A stretch of DNA of 64,000 nt from contig OV050031.1 in NCBI GenBank assembly GCA_920105625.2, forward strand, positions 82,593,995 to 82,657,994, read 5' to 3'. Below the pieces are notes generated by a model. The model did no database searches. It saw nothing but the letters and a program-made list of their open reading frames with translations, and was not told the origin of the DNA. The translations under genes and the position numbers were made by a program. The first letter of the stretch is position 1, and each line of letters starts with the position of its first letter. Source of the DNA: Clusia tigrina. Its lineage: Eukaryota; Arthropoda; Insecta; Diptera; Clusiidae. Shown in pieces: positions 1 to 14,119 of this stretch.

Positions 1-2225
1 ATGCTGACAGAGGCTGCGACGCCGACTGAGACGCCGACTGAGGCAGATAGGGGTAGATACGCGCTAAGAGAAGGCAGCAGACCCCGCCAATTGACAGCGG
101 CAGCGACTGAGACGCCTACAGAGACGCTGACAGAGGCTGCGACGCCGAATGAGACGCCGACTGAGGCAGATAGGGGTAGATATAAGAAGAGAGAAGGCGG
201 CAGACCCCCAAATCGACAGCGGCAGCGACTGAGACGCCTTCAGAGATGCTGAAAGAGGCTGCGACGCCGACTGAGACGCCGACTGAGGCAGATAGGGGTA
301 GATATAGGCATAGAGAAGGCAGAAGACCCCCCAATCGACAGCGGCAGCGACTGAGACGCCTACAGAGACGCTGACAGAGGCTGCGACGCCGACTGAGACG
401 CCGACTGAGGCAGATAGAGGTAGATATAGGATTAGAGAAAGCAGCGGACCCCCCAATCGGCAGCGACTGAGACGCCTACAGAAACGCTGACAGTGGCTGC
501 GACACCGACTGAGGCAGATAGGGGTAGATATAGGCATAGAGAAGGCAGCAGACCCCTCATTCGACAGCGGCAGCGACTGAGACGCCTACAGAGACGCTGA
601 CAGAGGCTGCGACGCCGACTGAGACGCCGACTGAGGCAGATAGGGGTAGATATAGGCATAGAGAAGGCAGCAGATCCCGCCAATCGACAGCGGCAGCGAC
701 TGAGACGCCTTCAGAGACGCTGAAAGAGGCTGCGACGGCGACTGAGACGCCGACTGAGGCATATAGGGGTAGATATAGGCATATAGAAGGCAGCATACCC
801 CCCAAATCGAAAGCGGCAGCGGCTGAGACTCCTACAGAGACGCTGACAGAGGCTGCGACGCCGAATGAGACGCCGACTGAGGCAGATAGGGGTAGATATA
901 AGAATAGAGAAGGCGGCAGACCCCCAAATCGACAGCGCCAGCGACTGAGACGCCTTCAGAGACGCTGAAAGAGGCTGCGACGGCGACTGAGACGCAAACT
1001 GAGGCAGATAGGGGTAGATATACGCATAGAGAAGGCAGGAGACCCCCCAATCGACAGCGGCAGCGACTGAGATGCCCACAGAGACGCTGACAGAGGCTGC
1101 GACGCCGACTGAGACGCCGACTGAGGCAGATACCGGTAGATATAGGCATAGAGAAGGCAGCAGACCCCCAATCGACAGCGGCCGCTACTGAGACGCCTAC
1201 AAAGATGCTGAAAGAGGCTGTGACGCCGACTGAGGCAGATAGGGGTAGATATGTAGATATAGGCATAGAGAAGGCAGCAGACCCCCCAATCGACAGCGGC
1301 AGCGACTGAGACGCCCACGGAGATGCTGACAGAGGCTGCGACGCCGACTGAGACGCCGACTGAGGCAGATAGGGGTAGATATAGGCATAGAGAAGGCAGC
1401 AGACCCCCCCCCCAATCGACAGCGGCAACGACTGAGACGCCTACAGAGACGTTGACAGAGCCTGCGACGCCGACTGAGACGCCGACTGATGCAGATAAGG
1501 GTAGATATAGGCATATAGAAGGCAGCAGACCTCTCAATCGACAGCGACTGAGACGCCTTCAGAGACGCGAACAGAGGCTGCGTCGCCGACTGAGATGCCG
1601 ACTTAGGCAGATAAGGATAGATATATGCATAGAGAAGGCAGCAGACCCCCCCAATATACAGCGGCAGCGACTGAGACGCCTACAAAAACGCTGACAGAGG
1701 CTGCGACGCCGACTGAGGCAGATAGGGGTGGATATAGGCATAGAGAAGGCAACAGGCCCCCAATCGACAGCGGCAATGACTGAGACGCCTACAGAGACGC
1801 TGACAGAGGCTGCGACGCCGACTGAGACGCCGACTGAGGCAGATAGGGGTAAATATAGGCATAGAGAAGGCAGCAGACCCCCCCAATCGACAGCGGCAGC
1901 GACTGAGACGCCTTCAGAGACGATTACAGACGCTGCGACGCCGACTGAGGCAGATAGGGGTGGATATGGGCATAGAGAAGGCAACAGGCCCCCAATCGAC
2001 AGCGGCAACGACTGAGGCGCCTACAGAAACGCTGACAAAAGCTGCGACGCCAACTGAGACGCCGACTGAAGTAGATAAGGGTAGATATAGGTATAGAGAA
2101 GGCAGCAGACCCCCCAATCTATAGCGGCAGCGACTGAGACGCCTACACAGACGCTTACAGAGGCTGCGACGCCGAGTGAGGCAAATAGGGGTAGCTATAC
2201 GCATAGAGAATGTAGCAGACCCCCC

Positions 2226-2851
2226 AATCGACAGCGGCAGCGACTGAGACTCCTACAGAAACGCTGACAGAGGCTCCGACGCCGACTGAGGCAGATAGGG
2301 GTGGATATAGGCATAGAGAAAGCAACAGGCCCCCAATCTACAGCGGCAGCGACTGAAACTCCTTCAGAGACGCTGAAAGAGGCTGCGACGCCGACTAAGA
2401 CGCCGACTGAAGTAGATAAGGGTAGATATAGGCATAGAGAAGGCAGCAGACCCCCCAATCAATAGCGGCAGCGACTGAGACTCCTACAGAAACGCTGACA
2501 GAGGCTGCGACGCCGACTGAGGCAGATAGGGGTGGATAAATCGACAGCGGCAGCGACTGAGACTCCTACAGAAACGCTGACAGAGGCTGCGACGCCGACT
2601 GAGGCAGATAGGGGTGGATATAGGCATAGAGAAAGCAACAGGCCCCCAATCTACAGCGGCAGCGACTGAAACTCCTTCAGAGACGCTGAAAGAGGCTGCG
2701 ACGCCGACTAAGACGCCGACTGAAGTAGATAAGGGTAGATATAGGCATAGAGAAGGCAGCAGACCCCCCAATCAATAGCGGCAGCGACTGAGACTCCTAC
2801 AGAAACGCTGACAGAGGCTGCGACGCCGACTGAGGCAGATAGGGGTGGATA
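2226..2851. repeat. Recent 313-bp tandem duplication within the satellite
   Basis: The segment 2226-2538 is repeated directly at 2539-2851 with almost no differences (for example CTCC versus CTGC in one 12-mer). The unit spans nearly three monomers and carries rare variants such as GAAGTAGATAAGGG and AATCAATAGC, which makes the pairing unambiguous. The join at 2538/2539 falls inside a monomer (GGGGTGGATA then AATCGACAGC), leaving that monomer without its GGCATAGAGAAGG part. This is what an out-of-register exchange or replication slippage would leave. Confidence 0.85.
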
Positions 2852-5800
2852 TAGTCATAGAAAAGGCAACAGGCCCCCAATCGACAGCGGCAACGACTGA
2901 GGCGCCTACAGAAACGCTGACAAAGGCTGCGACGCCGACTGAGACGCCGACTGAGACGCCGAGTGAGGCAGATAGGGGTAGATATAGGCATAGAGAAGGC
3001 AGCAGACCCCTCAATCGACAGCGGCAGCGACTGAAACTCCTACAGAGATGCTTACAGAGGCTGCGACGCCGACTGAGACGCCGACTGACGTAGATAAGGG
3101 TATATATAGGCATAGAGAAGGCAGCAGACCCCCCAATCTACAGCGGCAGCGACTGAGACGCCTACACAAACGCTTACAGAGGCTGCGACGCCGAGTGAGG
3201 CAGATAGGGGTAGCTATAAGCATAGAGAATGTAGCAGACCCCCCAATCGACAGCGGCAGCGACTGAGACTCCTACAGAAACGCTGACAGAGGCTGCGACT
3301 CCGACTGAGACGCCGACTGAGGCAGATAATGGTAAATATAAGCATAGAGAAGGCAGCAGACCCCCCAATCGACAGCGGCAGCGACTGAGACGCCTTCAGA
3401 GACGCTGACCGATGCTGCGACGCCGGCTGAGACGCCGACTGAGACGCCGACTGAGACGCCGACTGAGGCAGATAAGGGTAGATATAGGCATAGAGAAGGC
3501 AGCAGACCCCCCAATCGACAGCGGCAGCGACTGAGACGCCTACAGAGACGCTGACAGAGGCTGCGACGCCGGCTGAGACGCCGACTGAGACGCCGACTGA
3601 GACGCCGACTGAGGCAGATAAGGGTAGATATAGGCATAGAGAAGGCAGCAGACCCCTCAATCGACAGCGGCAGCGACTGAGACGTCTACAGATATGCTGA
3701 CAGAGGCTGCGATACCGACTGAGGCAGATAGGGGTAGATATAGGCATAGAGAAGGCAGCAGACCCCTCAATCGACAGCGGCAGCGACTGAGACGCCTACA
3801 GAGACGCTGACAGAGGCTGCGACGCCGACTGAGACGCCGACCGAGGCAGATAAGGGTAGATATAGGCATAGAGAAGGCAGCAGACCCCCCAATCTACAGC
3901 GGCAGCGACTGAGACGCCTACAGAGATGGTTACAGAGGCTGCGACGCCGACTGAGGCAGATAGGGGTAGATATACGCAAAGAGAAAGTAGCAGACCCCCA
4001 ATCAACAGCGGCAGCGACTGAGACTCCTACAGAAAGGATGACAGAGGCTGCGACGCCGACTGAGGCAGATAGGGGTGGATATAGGCATAAAGAAGGCAAC
4101 AGGCCCCCAATCGACAGCGGCAACGACTGAGACGCCTACAGAGACGCTGACAGAGACTGCGACGCCGATTGAGGCAGATAGGGGTAAATATAGGCATAGA
4201 GAAGGCAGCAGACCCCCAATCGACAGCGGCAGCGACTGAGACGCTTTCAGAGACGCTGACTGAGGCTGCGACGCCGACTGAGACGCCGACTGAGGCAGAT
4301 AGGGGTAGATATAGGCATATAGATAGCAGCAGACCCCCCCAATCGACAGCGGCAGCGACTGAGACGCCTACAGATACGATGACAGAGGCTGCGACGCCGA
4401 CTGAGACACCTACTGAGGCAGATAGGGGTAAGTATAGGCATAGAGAAGGCAGCAGACCCCCCCATCGACAGAGGCAGCGACTGAGACGCCTACAGAAACG
4501 CTGACAAAGGCTGCGACGCCGACTGAGACGCCGACTGAGGCAGATAGGGGTAGATTTGTAGATATAGGCATAAAGAAGGCAGCAGACTCCCCAATCGACA
4601 GCGGCAGCGACTGAGACGCCCACGGAGATGCTGACAGAGGCTGCGACGCCGACTGAGACGCCGACTGAGGCAGATAGGGGTAGATATAGGCATAGAGAAG
4701 GCAGCAGACCCCCTTCCCCTCCACCAATCGACAGCGGCAACGACTGAGACGCCTACAGAGACGTTGACAGAGGCTGCGACGCCGACTGAGACGCCGACTG
4801 ATGCAGATAAGGGTAGATATAGGCATATAGTAGGCAGCAGACCTCTCAAACGACAGCGATTGAGACGCCTTCAGAGACGCTGACAGAGGCTGCGACGCCG
4901 ACTGAGACGCCGAATGAGGCAGATAAGGGTAGATATAGGCATAGAGGAGGCAGCAGCCCCCCCCCAATATACAGCGGCAGCGACTGAGACGCCTACAGAA
5001 ACGCTGACAGAGGCTGCGACGCCGACTGAGGCAGATAGGGGTGGATATAGGCATAGAGAAGGCAACAGGCCCCCAATCTACAGCGGAAATGACTGAGACG
5101 CCTACAGGGACGCTGACAGAGGCTGCGACGCCGACTGAGACGCCGACTGAGGCAGATAGGGGTAAATATAGGCATAGAGAAGGCAGCAGACCCCCCAATC
5201 GACAGCGGCAGCGACTGAGACGCCTACACAGACGCTTACAGAGGCTGCGACGCCGAGTGAGGCAGATAGGGGTAGCTATACGCATAGAGAATGTAGCAGA
5301 CCCCCCCAATCGACAACGGCAGCGACTGAGACTCCTACAGAAACGCTGAAACAGGCTGCGACGCCGACTGAGGCAGATAGGGGTGGATATAGGCGTAGAG
5401 AAGGCAACAGGCCCCCAATCGACAGCGGCAACGACTGAGTCGCCTACAGAGACGCTGACAGAGGGTGCGACGCCGACTGAGACGCCGACTGAGGCAGATA
5501 GGGGTAAATATAAGCATAGAGAAGGCAGCAGACCCCCCAATCGACAGCGGCAGCCACTGAGACGCCTTCAGAGACGCTGACCGAGGCTGCGACGCTGACT
5601 GAGACGCCGACTGAGGCAGATAAGGGTAGATATAGGCATAGATAAGGCAGCAGACCCCTCAATCGACAGCGGCAGCGACTGAGACGCCTACACAGACGCT
5701 TACAGAGGCTGCGACGCCGAGTGAGGCAGATAGGAGTAGATATAGGCATAGAGAAGGCAGCAGACCACCCAATCGACAGCGGCAGCTTCTGAGATGCCTA

Positions 5801-8800
5801 CAGAAACGCTGACAGAGGCTGCGACGCCAACTGAGGCAGATGGGGGTGGATATAGGCATAGAGAAGGCAACAGGCCCCCAATCGACAGCGGCAGCGACTG
5901 AGGCACCTACAGAAATGCTGACAAAGGCAGCGACGCCGACTGAGACGCCGACTGAGTCAGATAGGGGTAGATATACGCAAAGAGAAAGTAGCAGACCCCC
6001 AATCGACAGCGGCAGCGACTGAGACTCCTACAGAAAGGATGACAGAGGCTGCGACGCCGACTGAGGCAGATAGGGGTGGATATAGGCATAAAGAAGGCAA
6101 CAGGCCCCCAATCGACAGCGGCAACGACTGAGACGCCTACAGAGACGCTGACAGAGGCTGCGACGCCGATTGAGGCAGATAGGGGTAGATATAGGCATAG
6201 AGAAGGCAGCAGACCCCCCAATCGACAGCGGCAGCGACTGAGACGCTTTCAGAGACGCTGACAGAGGCTGCGACGCCGACTGAGACGCCGACTGAGGCAG
6301 ATAGGGGTAGATATAGGCATAGGGAAGGCAGCAGACCGCCCCAATCGACAGCGGCAGCGACTGAGACGCCTACAGATACGATGACAGAGGCTGCGACGCC
6401 GACTGAGACGCCTACTAAGGCAGATAGGGGTAAATATAGGTATAGAGAAGGCAGCAGACCCCCCATCGACAGAGGCAGCGACTGAGACGCCTACAGAAAC
6501 GCTGACAAAGGCTGCGACGCCGACTGAGACGCCGACTGAGGCAGATAGGGGTAGATATAGGCATAGGGAAGGCAGCAGACCGCCCCAATCGACAGCGGCA
6601 GCGACTGAGACGCCTACAGATACGATGACAGAAGCTGCGACGCCGGCTGAGACGCCGACTGAGGCAGATTGGGGTGGATATAGGCATTTAGAAGGCAGAA
6701 GACCACTCAATCGACAACGGCAGCGACTGAGACGCCTACAAAGATGCTGACAGAGGCTGCGACGCCGACTGAGGCAGATACGGGTAGATATAGGCATAGA
6801 TAAGGCAGGAGACCCCCCAATCGACAGCGGCAGCGACTGAGACGCCTACAGAGATGCTGACAAAGGCTGCGACGCCAACTGAGACGCCGACTGAGGCAGA
6901 TAGGGGTAAATATAGGTATAGAGCTGGCAGCAGACCCCCCAATCGACAGTGGCAGCGACTGAGATGCCTACAAAGATTCTGACAGAGGCTGCGACGCCGA
7001 CTGAGGTAGATACGGCTAGATATAGGCATAGGGAAGGCAGCAGATCTCCCAATCGACAGCGGCAGCGACTGAGACGCCTACAGAGATGCTAACAGAGGCT
7101 GCGACGCCGACTGAGATGCCGACTGAGGCAGATAGGGGTAGATATAGGCATATAGATGGCAGCAGACCCCCCCCAATCGACCGCGGCAGCGACTGAGACG
7201 CCTACAGATACGATGACAGAAGCTGCGACGCCGGCTGAGACGCCAACTGAGGCAGATTGGGGTGGATATAGGCATGGAGAAGGCAGAAGATCACTCAATC
7301 AACAGCGGCAGCGACTGAGACGCCTACAAAGATGCTGACAGAGGCTGCGACGCCGACTGAGGCAGATACGGGTAGATATAGGCATAGAGAAGGCAGCAGA
7401 CCCCCCAATCGTTAGCGGCAGCGACTGAGACGGCCACAGAGACGCTCTCAGAGGCTGCGACGCCGACTGAGACGCCGATGAGGGAGATAAGAGTAGATAT
7501 AGGCATAGAGAAGGTGGCAGACCCCCCCCCAATCGACAGCGGCAACGACTGAGACGCCTACAAAAACGCTGACAGAGGCTGCGACGCCGACTGAGGCAGA
7601 TAGGGGTGGATATAGGCATAGAGAAGGCAACAGGCCCCCAATCGACAGCGGCAACGACTGAGACGCCTACAGTGACGCTGACAGAGGGTGCGACGCCGAC
7701 TGAGACGCCGAGTGAGGCAGATAGGGGTAAATATAAGCATAGAGAAGGCAGCAGACCCCCCAATCGACAGCGGCAGCGACTGAGACGCCTTCAGAGACGC
7801 TGACTGGGGCTGCGACGCCGACTGAGACGCCGACTGAGGCAGATAAGGGTAGATATAGGCATAGAGAAGGCAGCAGACCCCCCAATCGACAGCGGCAGCG
7901 ACTGAGAAGGCAACAGGCCCCCAATCGAGAGCGGCAACGACTAAGACGTCTACAGAGACGCTGACAGAGGCTGCGACGCCGACTGAGACGCCGACTGATG
8001 CAGATAGGGGTAGATATAGGCACAAAGAAGGCAGCAGACACCCCCAATATACAGCGGCAGCGCCTGAGACGCCCTCAGAGACGCTTACAGAGGCTGCGAC
8101 GCCGACTGAGGCAGATGGGGGTGGATATAGGCATAGAAAAGGCAACAGGCCCCCAATCGACAGCGGCAGCGACTGAGAAGCCTACAAAGATTCTGACAGA
8201 GGCTGCGACGCCGACTGAGGCCAATAGGGGTAGATATAGGCATAGAGAAGGCAGCAGACCACCCAATCGACGGCGGCAGCTTCTGAGACGCCTACAGAAA
8301 CGCTGACAGAGGCTGCGACGCCAACTGAGGCAGATGGGGGTGGATATAGGCATAGAGAAGGCAACAGGCCCCCAATCGACAGCGGCAGCGACTGAGACGC
8401 CTACAGAGATGCTGACAGTGGCTATTACGCCGACTGAGGCAGATAGGGGTAAATATAGGCAGAGAGAAGGCAGCAGACCCCTCAATCGACAGCGGCAGCG
8501 ACTGAGACTCCTTCAGAGACGCTGACAGAGGCTGCAACGCCGACTGAGACGCCGACTGAAGCAGATAAGGGTAGATATAGGCATAGAGAAGGCAGCAGAC
8601 CCCCCAATATACAGCGGCAGCGCCTGAGACACCCTCAGAGACGCTTACAGAGGCTGCGACGCCGACTGAGGCAGATGGGGGTGGATATAGGCATAGAAAA
8701 GGCAACAGGCCCCCAATCGACAGCGGCAGCGACTGAGGCGCCTATAGAAATGCTGACAAAGGCTGCGACGCCGACTGAGACGTCGACTGAGGCAGATAGG

Positions 8801-9470
8801 GGTTGATATAGGCATAGAGAAGGCAGCAGACCACCCAATCGACAGCGGCAGCTTCTCAGACGCTTACAGAAACGCTGACGGAGGCTGCGACGCCAACTGA
8901 GGCAGATGGGGGTGGATATAGGCATAGAGAAGGCAACAGACCCCCAATCGACAGCGGCAGCGACTGAGGCGCCTATAGAAATGCTGACAAAGGCTGCGAC
9001 GCCGACTGAGACGCCGACTGAGGCAGATAGGGGTAGATATGCGCATATATATGGCAGCAGAACCCCCCAATCGACTGCGGCAGCGACTGAGACGCCTACA
9101 GATAAGATGACAGAGGCTGCGACGCCGACTGAGACGCCGACTGAGGCAGATAGGGGTGCATATAGGCATGGAGAAGGCAGAAGACCCCTCAATCGACAGC
9201 GACAGCGACTGAGACGCCTACAGAGATTCTGACGGAGGCTGCGACGCCGACTGAGACGGCGACTGGGGCATATAGGGGTGCATAGAGGCATAGAGAAGGT
9301 AGCAGACCCCCCAATCGACTGCGGCAGCGACTGAAATGCCTACAGAGACGCTGACAGAGGCTGCGAAGCCGACTGAGACGCCGGCTGAGGCAGATAGGGG
9401 TAGATATAGGCATAGAGAAGGCGACAGACCCCCAAATCGACAGCGGCAGCGACTGAGACGCCTTCAGAGA

Positions 9471-12400
9471 CGCTGACAGAGGCTGCGACGCTGACAGAGG
9501 CTGCGACGCCGACTGAGACGCCGACTGAGGCAGAGAAGGGTAGATATAGGCATAGAGAAGGCAGCAGACCCCCCCAATCCACAGCGGCAGCGACTGAGAC
9601 GCCTACACAGACGCTTACAGAGGCTGCGACGCCGAGTGAGGCAGATAGGGGTAGATATACGCATAGAGAAGGTAGCAGACCCCCCCAATCGAGAGCGGCA
9701 GCGACTGAGACTCCTACAGAAACGCTGACAGAGGCTTCGACGCCGACTGAGGCACATAGGGGTGGATATAGGCATAGAGAAGGCAACAGGCCCCCAATCG
9801 ACAGCGGCAACGACTGAGACGCCTACAGAGACGCTGACAGAGGGTGCGACGCCGACTGAGACGCCGACTGAGGCAGATAGGGGTAGATATAGGCATAGAG
9901 AAGGCAGCAGACCCCTCAATCGACAGCGGCAGCGACTGAGAAGCCTACAGAGACGCTGACAGAGCCTGCGACGCCGACTGAGACGCCGACTGAGGCAGAT
10001 AAGGTAAGATATATGCATAGAGAAGGCAGCAGACACCCCCAATCGACAGCGGCAGCGACTGAGACGCCTACAAGGATTCGGACAGAGGCTGCGACCTCGA
10101 ATGAGGCCGATAGGGGTAGATATAGGCATAGAGAAGGCAGCAGACCCCCCAATCTACAGCGGCAGCGACTGAGACGCCTACACAGACGTCTACAGAGGCT
10201 GCGACGCCGAGTGAGGCAGATAGGGGTAGATATACGCATAGAGAAGGTAGCAGACCCCCAATCGACAGCGGCAGCGACTGAGAATCCTACAGAAACGCTG
10301 ACAGAGGCTGCGACGCCGACTGAGGCAGATAGGGGTGGATATAGCCATAGAGAAGGCAACAGGCCCCCAATCGACAGCGGCAACGACTGAGACGCCTACA
10401 GAAACGCTGACAAAGGCTGCGACGCCGACTGAGGCAGATAGGGGTAGATATAGGCATAGAAAAGGCAGCAGACCCCTCAATCGACAGCGGCAGCGACTGA
10501 GACCCCTTCAGAGACGCTGAAAGAGGCTGCGACGCCGACTGAGGCAGATAAGGGTAGATATAGGCATAGAGAAGGCAGCAGACCCCCCAATCCACAGCGG
10601 CACCGACTGAGACGCCTACACAGACGCTTACAGAGGCTGCGACACCGAGTGAGGCAGATAGGGCATAGAGAAGGTAGCATAGATATACGCATAGAGAAGG
10701 TAGCAGACCCCCCAATCGAGAGCGGCAGCGACTGAGACGCCTACAGAGACGCTGACAGAGGCTGCGACGCCGACTGAGACGCCGACAGAGGCAGATAGGG
10801 GTAGATATAGGCGTAGAGAAGGCAGCAGACCTCAATCGACAGCGGCAGCGACTGAGACTCCTTCAGAGACGCTGACAGAGGCTGCGACGCCGACTGAGAC
10901 GCCGACTGAGGCAGATAAGGGTTGATATAGGCATAGAGAAGGCAGCAGACCCCTCCAATCCACAGCGGCAGCGACTGAGACGCCTACACAGACGCTTACA
11001 GAGGCTGCGACGCCGAGTGAGGCAGATAGGGGTAGATATACGCATAGAGAAGGTAGCAGACCCCCAATCGAGAGCGGCAGCGACTGAGACGCCTTCAGAG
11101 ACGCTGACAGAGGCTGTGACGCCGACTGGGACGCCGACTGAGGCATATAGGGGTAGATATAGGCATAGAGAAGGCAGCAGACCCCTCAATCGACAGCGGC
11201 AGCGACTGACACGCCTACACAGACGCCGACAGAGGCTGCGACGCCGACTGAGGCAGATAGGGGTAAATATAGGCATAGAGAAGGCAGCAGACCCCCCAAT
11301 CGACAGCGGCAGCGACTGAGACGCCTACAGAATCGCTGACAAAGGCTGCGACGCCGACTGAGGCAGAGAGGGGTAGATATAGGCATAGAGAAGGCAGCAG
11401 ACCACCCAATCGACAGCGGCAGCGACTGAGACGAATACAGAAACGCTGACAAAGGCTGCGACGCCGACTGAGACGCCGACTGAGGCAGATAGGGGTAGAT
11501 ATAGGCATAGAGAAGGCAGCAGACACCCCCAATCGACAGTGCCAGCGACTAAGACGCCTACAAAGATTCTGAGAGAGGCTGCGACGCCGACTGAGGTAGA
11601 TAGGGGTAGATATAGGCATAGAGAAGACAGCAGACCACCCAATCGACAGCGGCAGCGACTGAGACGCCTACAGAAACGCTGACAGAGGCTGCGACGCCGA
11701 CTGAGGCAGATAGGGGTAGATATAGGCATAGAGATGGCAGCAGATACCCCCACCCATTCGACAGCGGCAACAACTGAGACGTCTACAGAGACGCTGACAG
11801 AGGCTGCGACGCCGACTGAGACGCCGAGTGAGGCAGATAGGGGTAGATATAGGCATACGGAAGGCAGCAGATCTCCCAATCGACAGCGGCAGCGACTGAA
11901 ATGCCTACAGAGACGCTGACAGAGGCGGCAAAGCCGACTGAGACGCCGACTGAGGAATATAGGGGTAGATATATAGGCATATATATGGCAGCAGAACCCC
12001 CCAATCGACAGCGGCAGCGACTGAGACGCCTACAGATAAGATGCCAGAGGCTGCGACGCCGACTGAGACGCCGGCTGAGGCAGATAGGGGTGCATATAGG
12101 CATGGAGAAGGCAGAAGACCCCTCAATCGACAGCGACAGCGACTGAGACGCCTACAGAGATGCTGACGGAGGCTGCGACGCCGACTGAGACGGCGACTGG
12201 GGCAGATAGGGGTGGATAGAGGCATAGAGAAGGTAGCAGACCCCCCAATCGACTGCGGCAGCGACTGAAATGCCTACAGAGACGCTGACAGAGGCTGCGA
12301 AGCCGACTGAGACGCCGACTGAGGCAGATAGTGGTAGATATAGGCATAGAGAAGGCGGCAGACCCCCAAATCGACAGCGGCAGCGACTGAGACGCCTTCA

Positions 12401-13140
12401 GAGACGCTGACAGAGGCTGCGACGCTGACAGAGGCTGCGACGCCGACTGAGACGCCGACTGAGGCAGAGAAGGGTAGAAATAGGCATAGAGAAGGCAGCA
12501 GACCCCCCCCCCCCCAATCCACAGCGGCAGCGACGGAGACGCCTACACAGACGCTAACAGAGACTGCGACGCCGAGTGAGGCAGATAGCGGTAGATATAC
12601 GCATAGAGAAGGTAGCAGACCCCCAATCGACAGCGGCAGCGACTGAGACCCCTACAGAAACGCTGACAGAGGCTGCGACGCCGACTGAGGCAGATAGGGG
12701 TGGATATAGGCATAGAGAAGGCAACAGGCCCCCAATCGACAGCGGCAGCGACTGAGGCGCCTACAGAAACGCTGACAAAGGCTGCGACGCCGACTGAGAC
12801 GCCGACTGAGGCAGATAAGGGTAGATATAGGCATAGAGAAGGCAGCAGGCCCCCCCAATCCACAGCGGCAGCGACTGAGACGCCTACACAGACGCTTACA
12901 GAGGCTGCGATGCCGAGTGAGGCAGATAGGGGTAGATATACGCATAGAGAAGGTAGCAGACCCCCCAATCGAGAGCGGCAGCGACTGAGACTCCTACAGA
13001 AACGCTGACAGAGGCTGGGACGCCGACTGAGGCAGATAGTGGTAGATATAGGCATAGAGAAGGCGGCAGACCCCCAAATCGACAGCGGCAGCGACTGAGA
13101 CGCCTTCAGAGACGCTGACAGAGGCTGCGACGCTGACAGA
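9471..13140. repeat. Marked satellite module, three copies
   Basis: A rare internal duplication, in which GACGCTGACAGAGGCTGC occurs twice in succession, is seen near 9471, 12411 and 13111. The first two copies lie in longer similar segments about 2.94 kb apart; for instance GGCGACTGGGGCA-type monomers recur near 9255 and 12193. The third copy is 700 bp after the second. The spacing shows duplication of multi-monomer blocks rather than single monomers. Confidence 0.6.
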
Positions 13141-14119
13141 GGCTGCGACGCCGACTGAGACGCCGACTGAGGCAGAGAAGGGTAGATATAGGCATAGAGA
13201 AGGCAGCAGGCCCCCCAATCCACAGCGGCAGCGACTGAGACGCCTACACAGACGCTTACAGAGGCTGCGATGCCGAGTGAGGCAGATAGGGGTAGATATA
13301 CGCATAGAGAAGGTAGCAGACCCCCCAATCGAGAGCGGCAGCGACTGAGACCCCTACAGAAACGCTGACAGAGGCTGGGACGCCGACTGAGGCAGATAGG
13401 GGTGGATATAGGCATAGAGAAGGCAGCAGACCCCCCAATCGAAAGCGGCAGCGACTGAGACGCCTAAAAAGATGCTGACAGAGGCTGCGACGCCGACTGA
13501 GACACCGATGAGGGAGATAGAAGTAGATATTGGCAGAGAGAAGGTAGCAGACCCCACCAATCGACAGCGGTAGCGACTGAGACGCCTACAGATACGCTAG
13601 TAGAGGCTGCGACGCCGACTGAGGCAGATAGGGGTGGACATAGGCATAGAGAAGGCAACAGGCCCCCAATCGACAGCGGCAACGACTGAGACGCCTACAG
13701 AGACGCTGACAAAGGCTGCGACGCCGACTGAGACGCCGACTGAGGCAGATAGGGGTAGATATAAGTATAGAGAAGCAGCAGTACCCCCAATCGACAGTGG
13801 CAACGACTGAGACGCCTACAGAGCCGATGACAGAGGCTGCGACGCCGACTGAAACGCCTACAGAGACGCTGACAGAGGCTGCGACGGCTGCGGCGAGGAC
13901 TGAGGCAGATAGGGGTAGATCACCATAATCGACAGCGGCAGCGACTGAGATGCCCACAGAGACGCTGACAGAGGCTGCGACGGCGACTGAGACGCCGACT
14001 GAGACGCCGACTGAGGCAGATAGGGGTAGATATAGGTATAGAGAAGGCAGCAGACCCCCCAATCGACAGCGACTGAGACGCCGTCAGAGACGCTGACAGA
14101 GGCTGCGACGCCGACTGAT

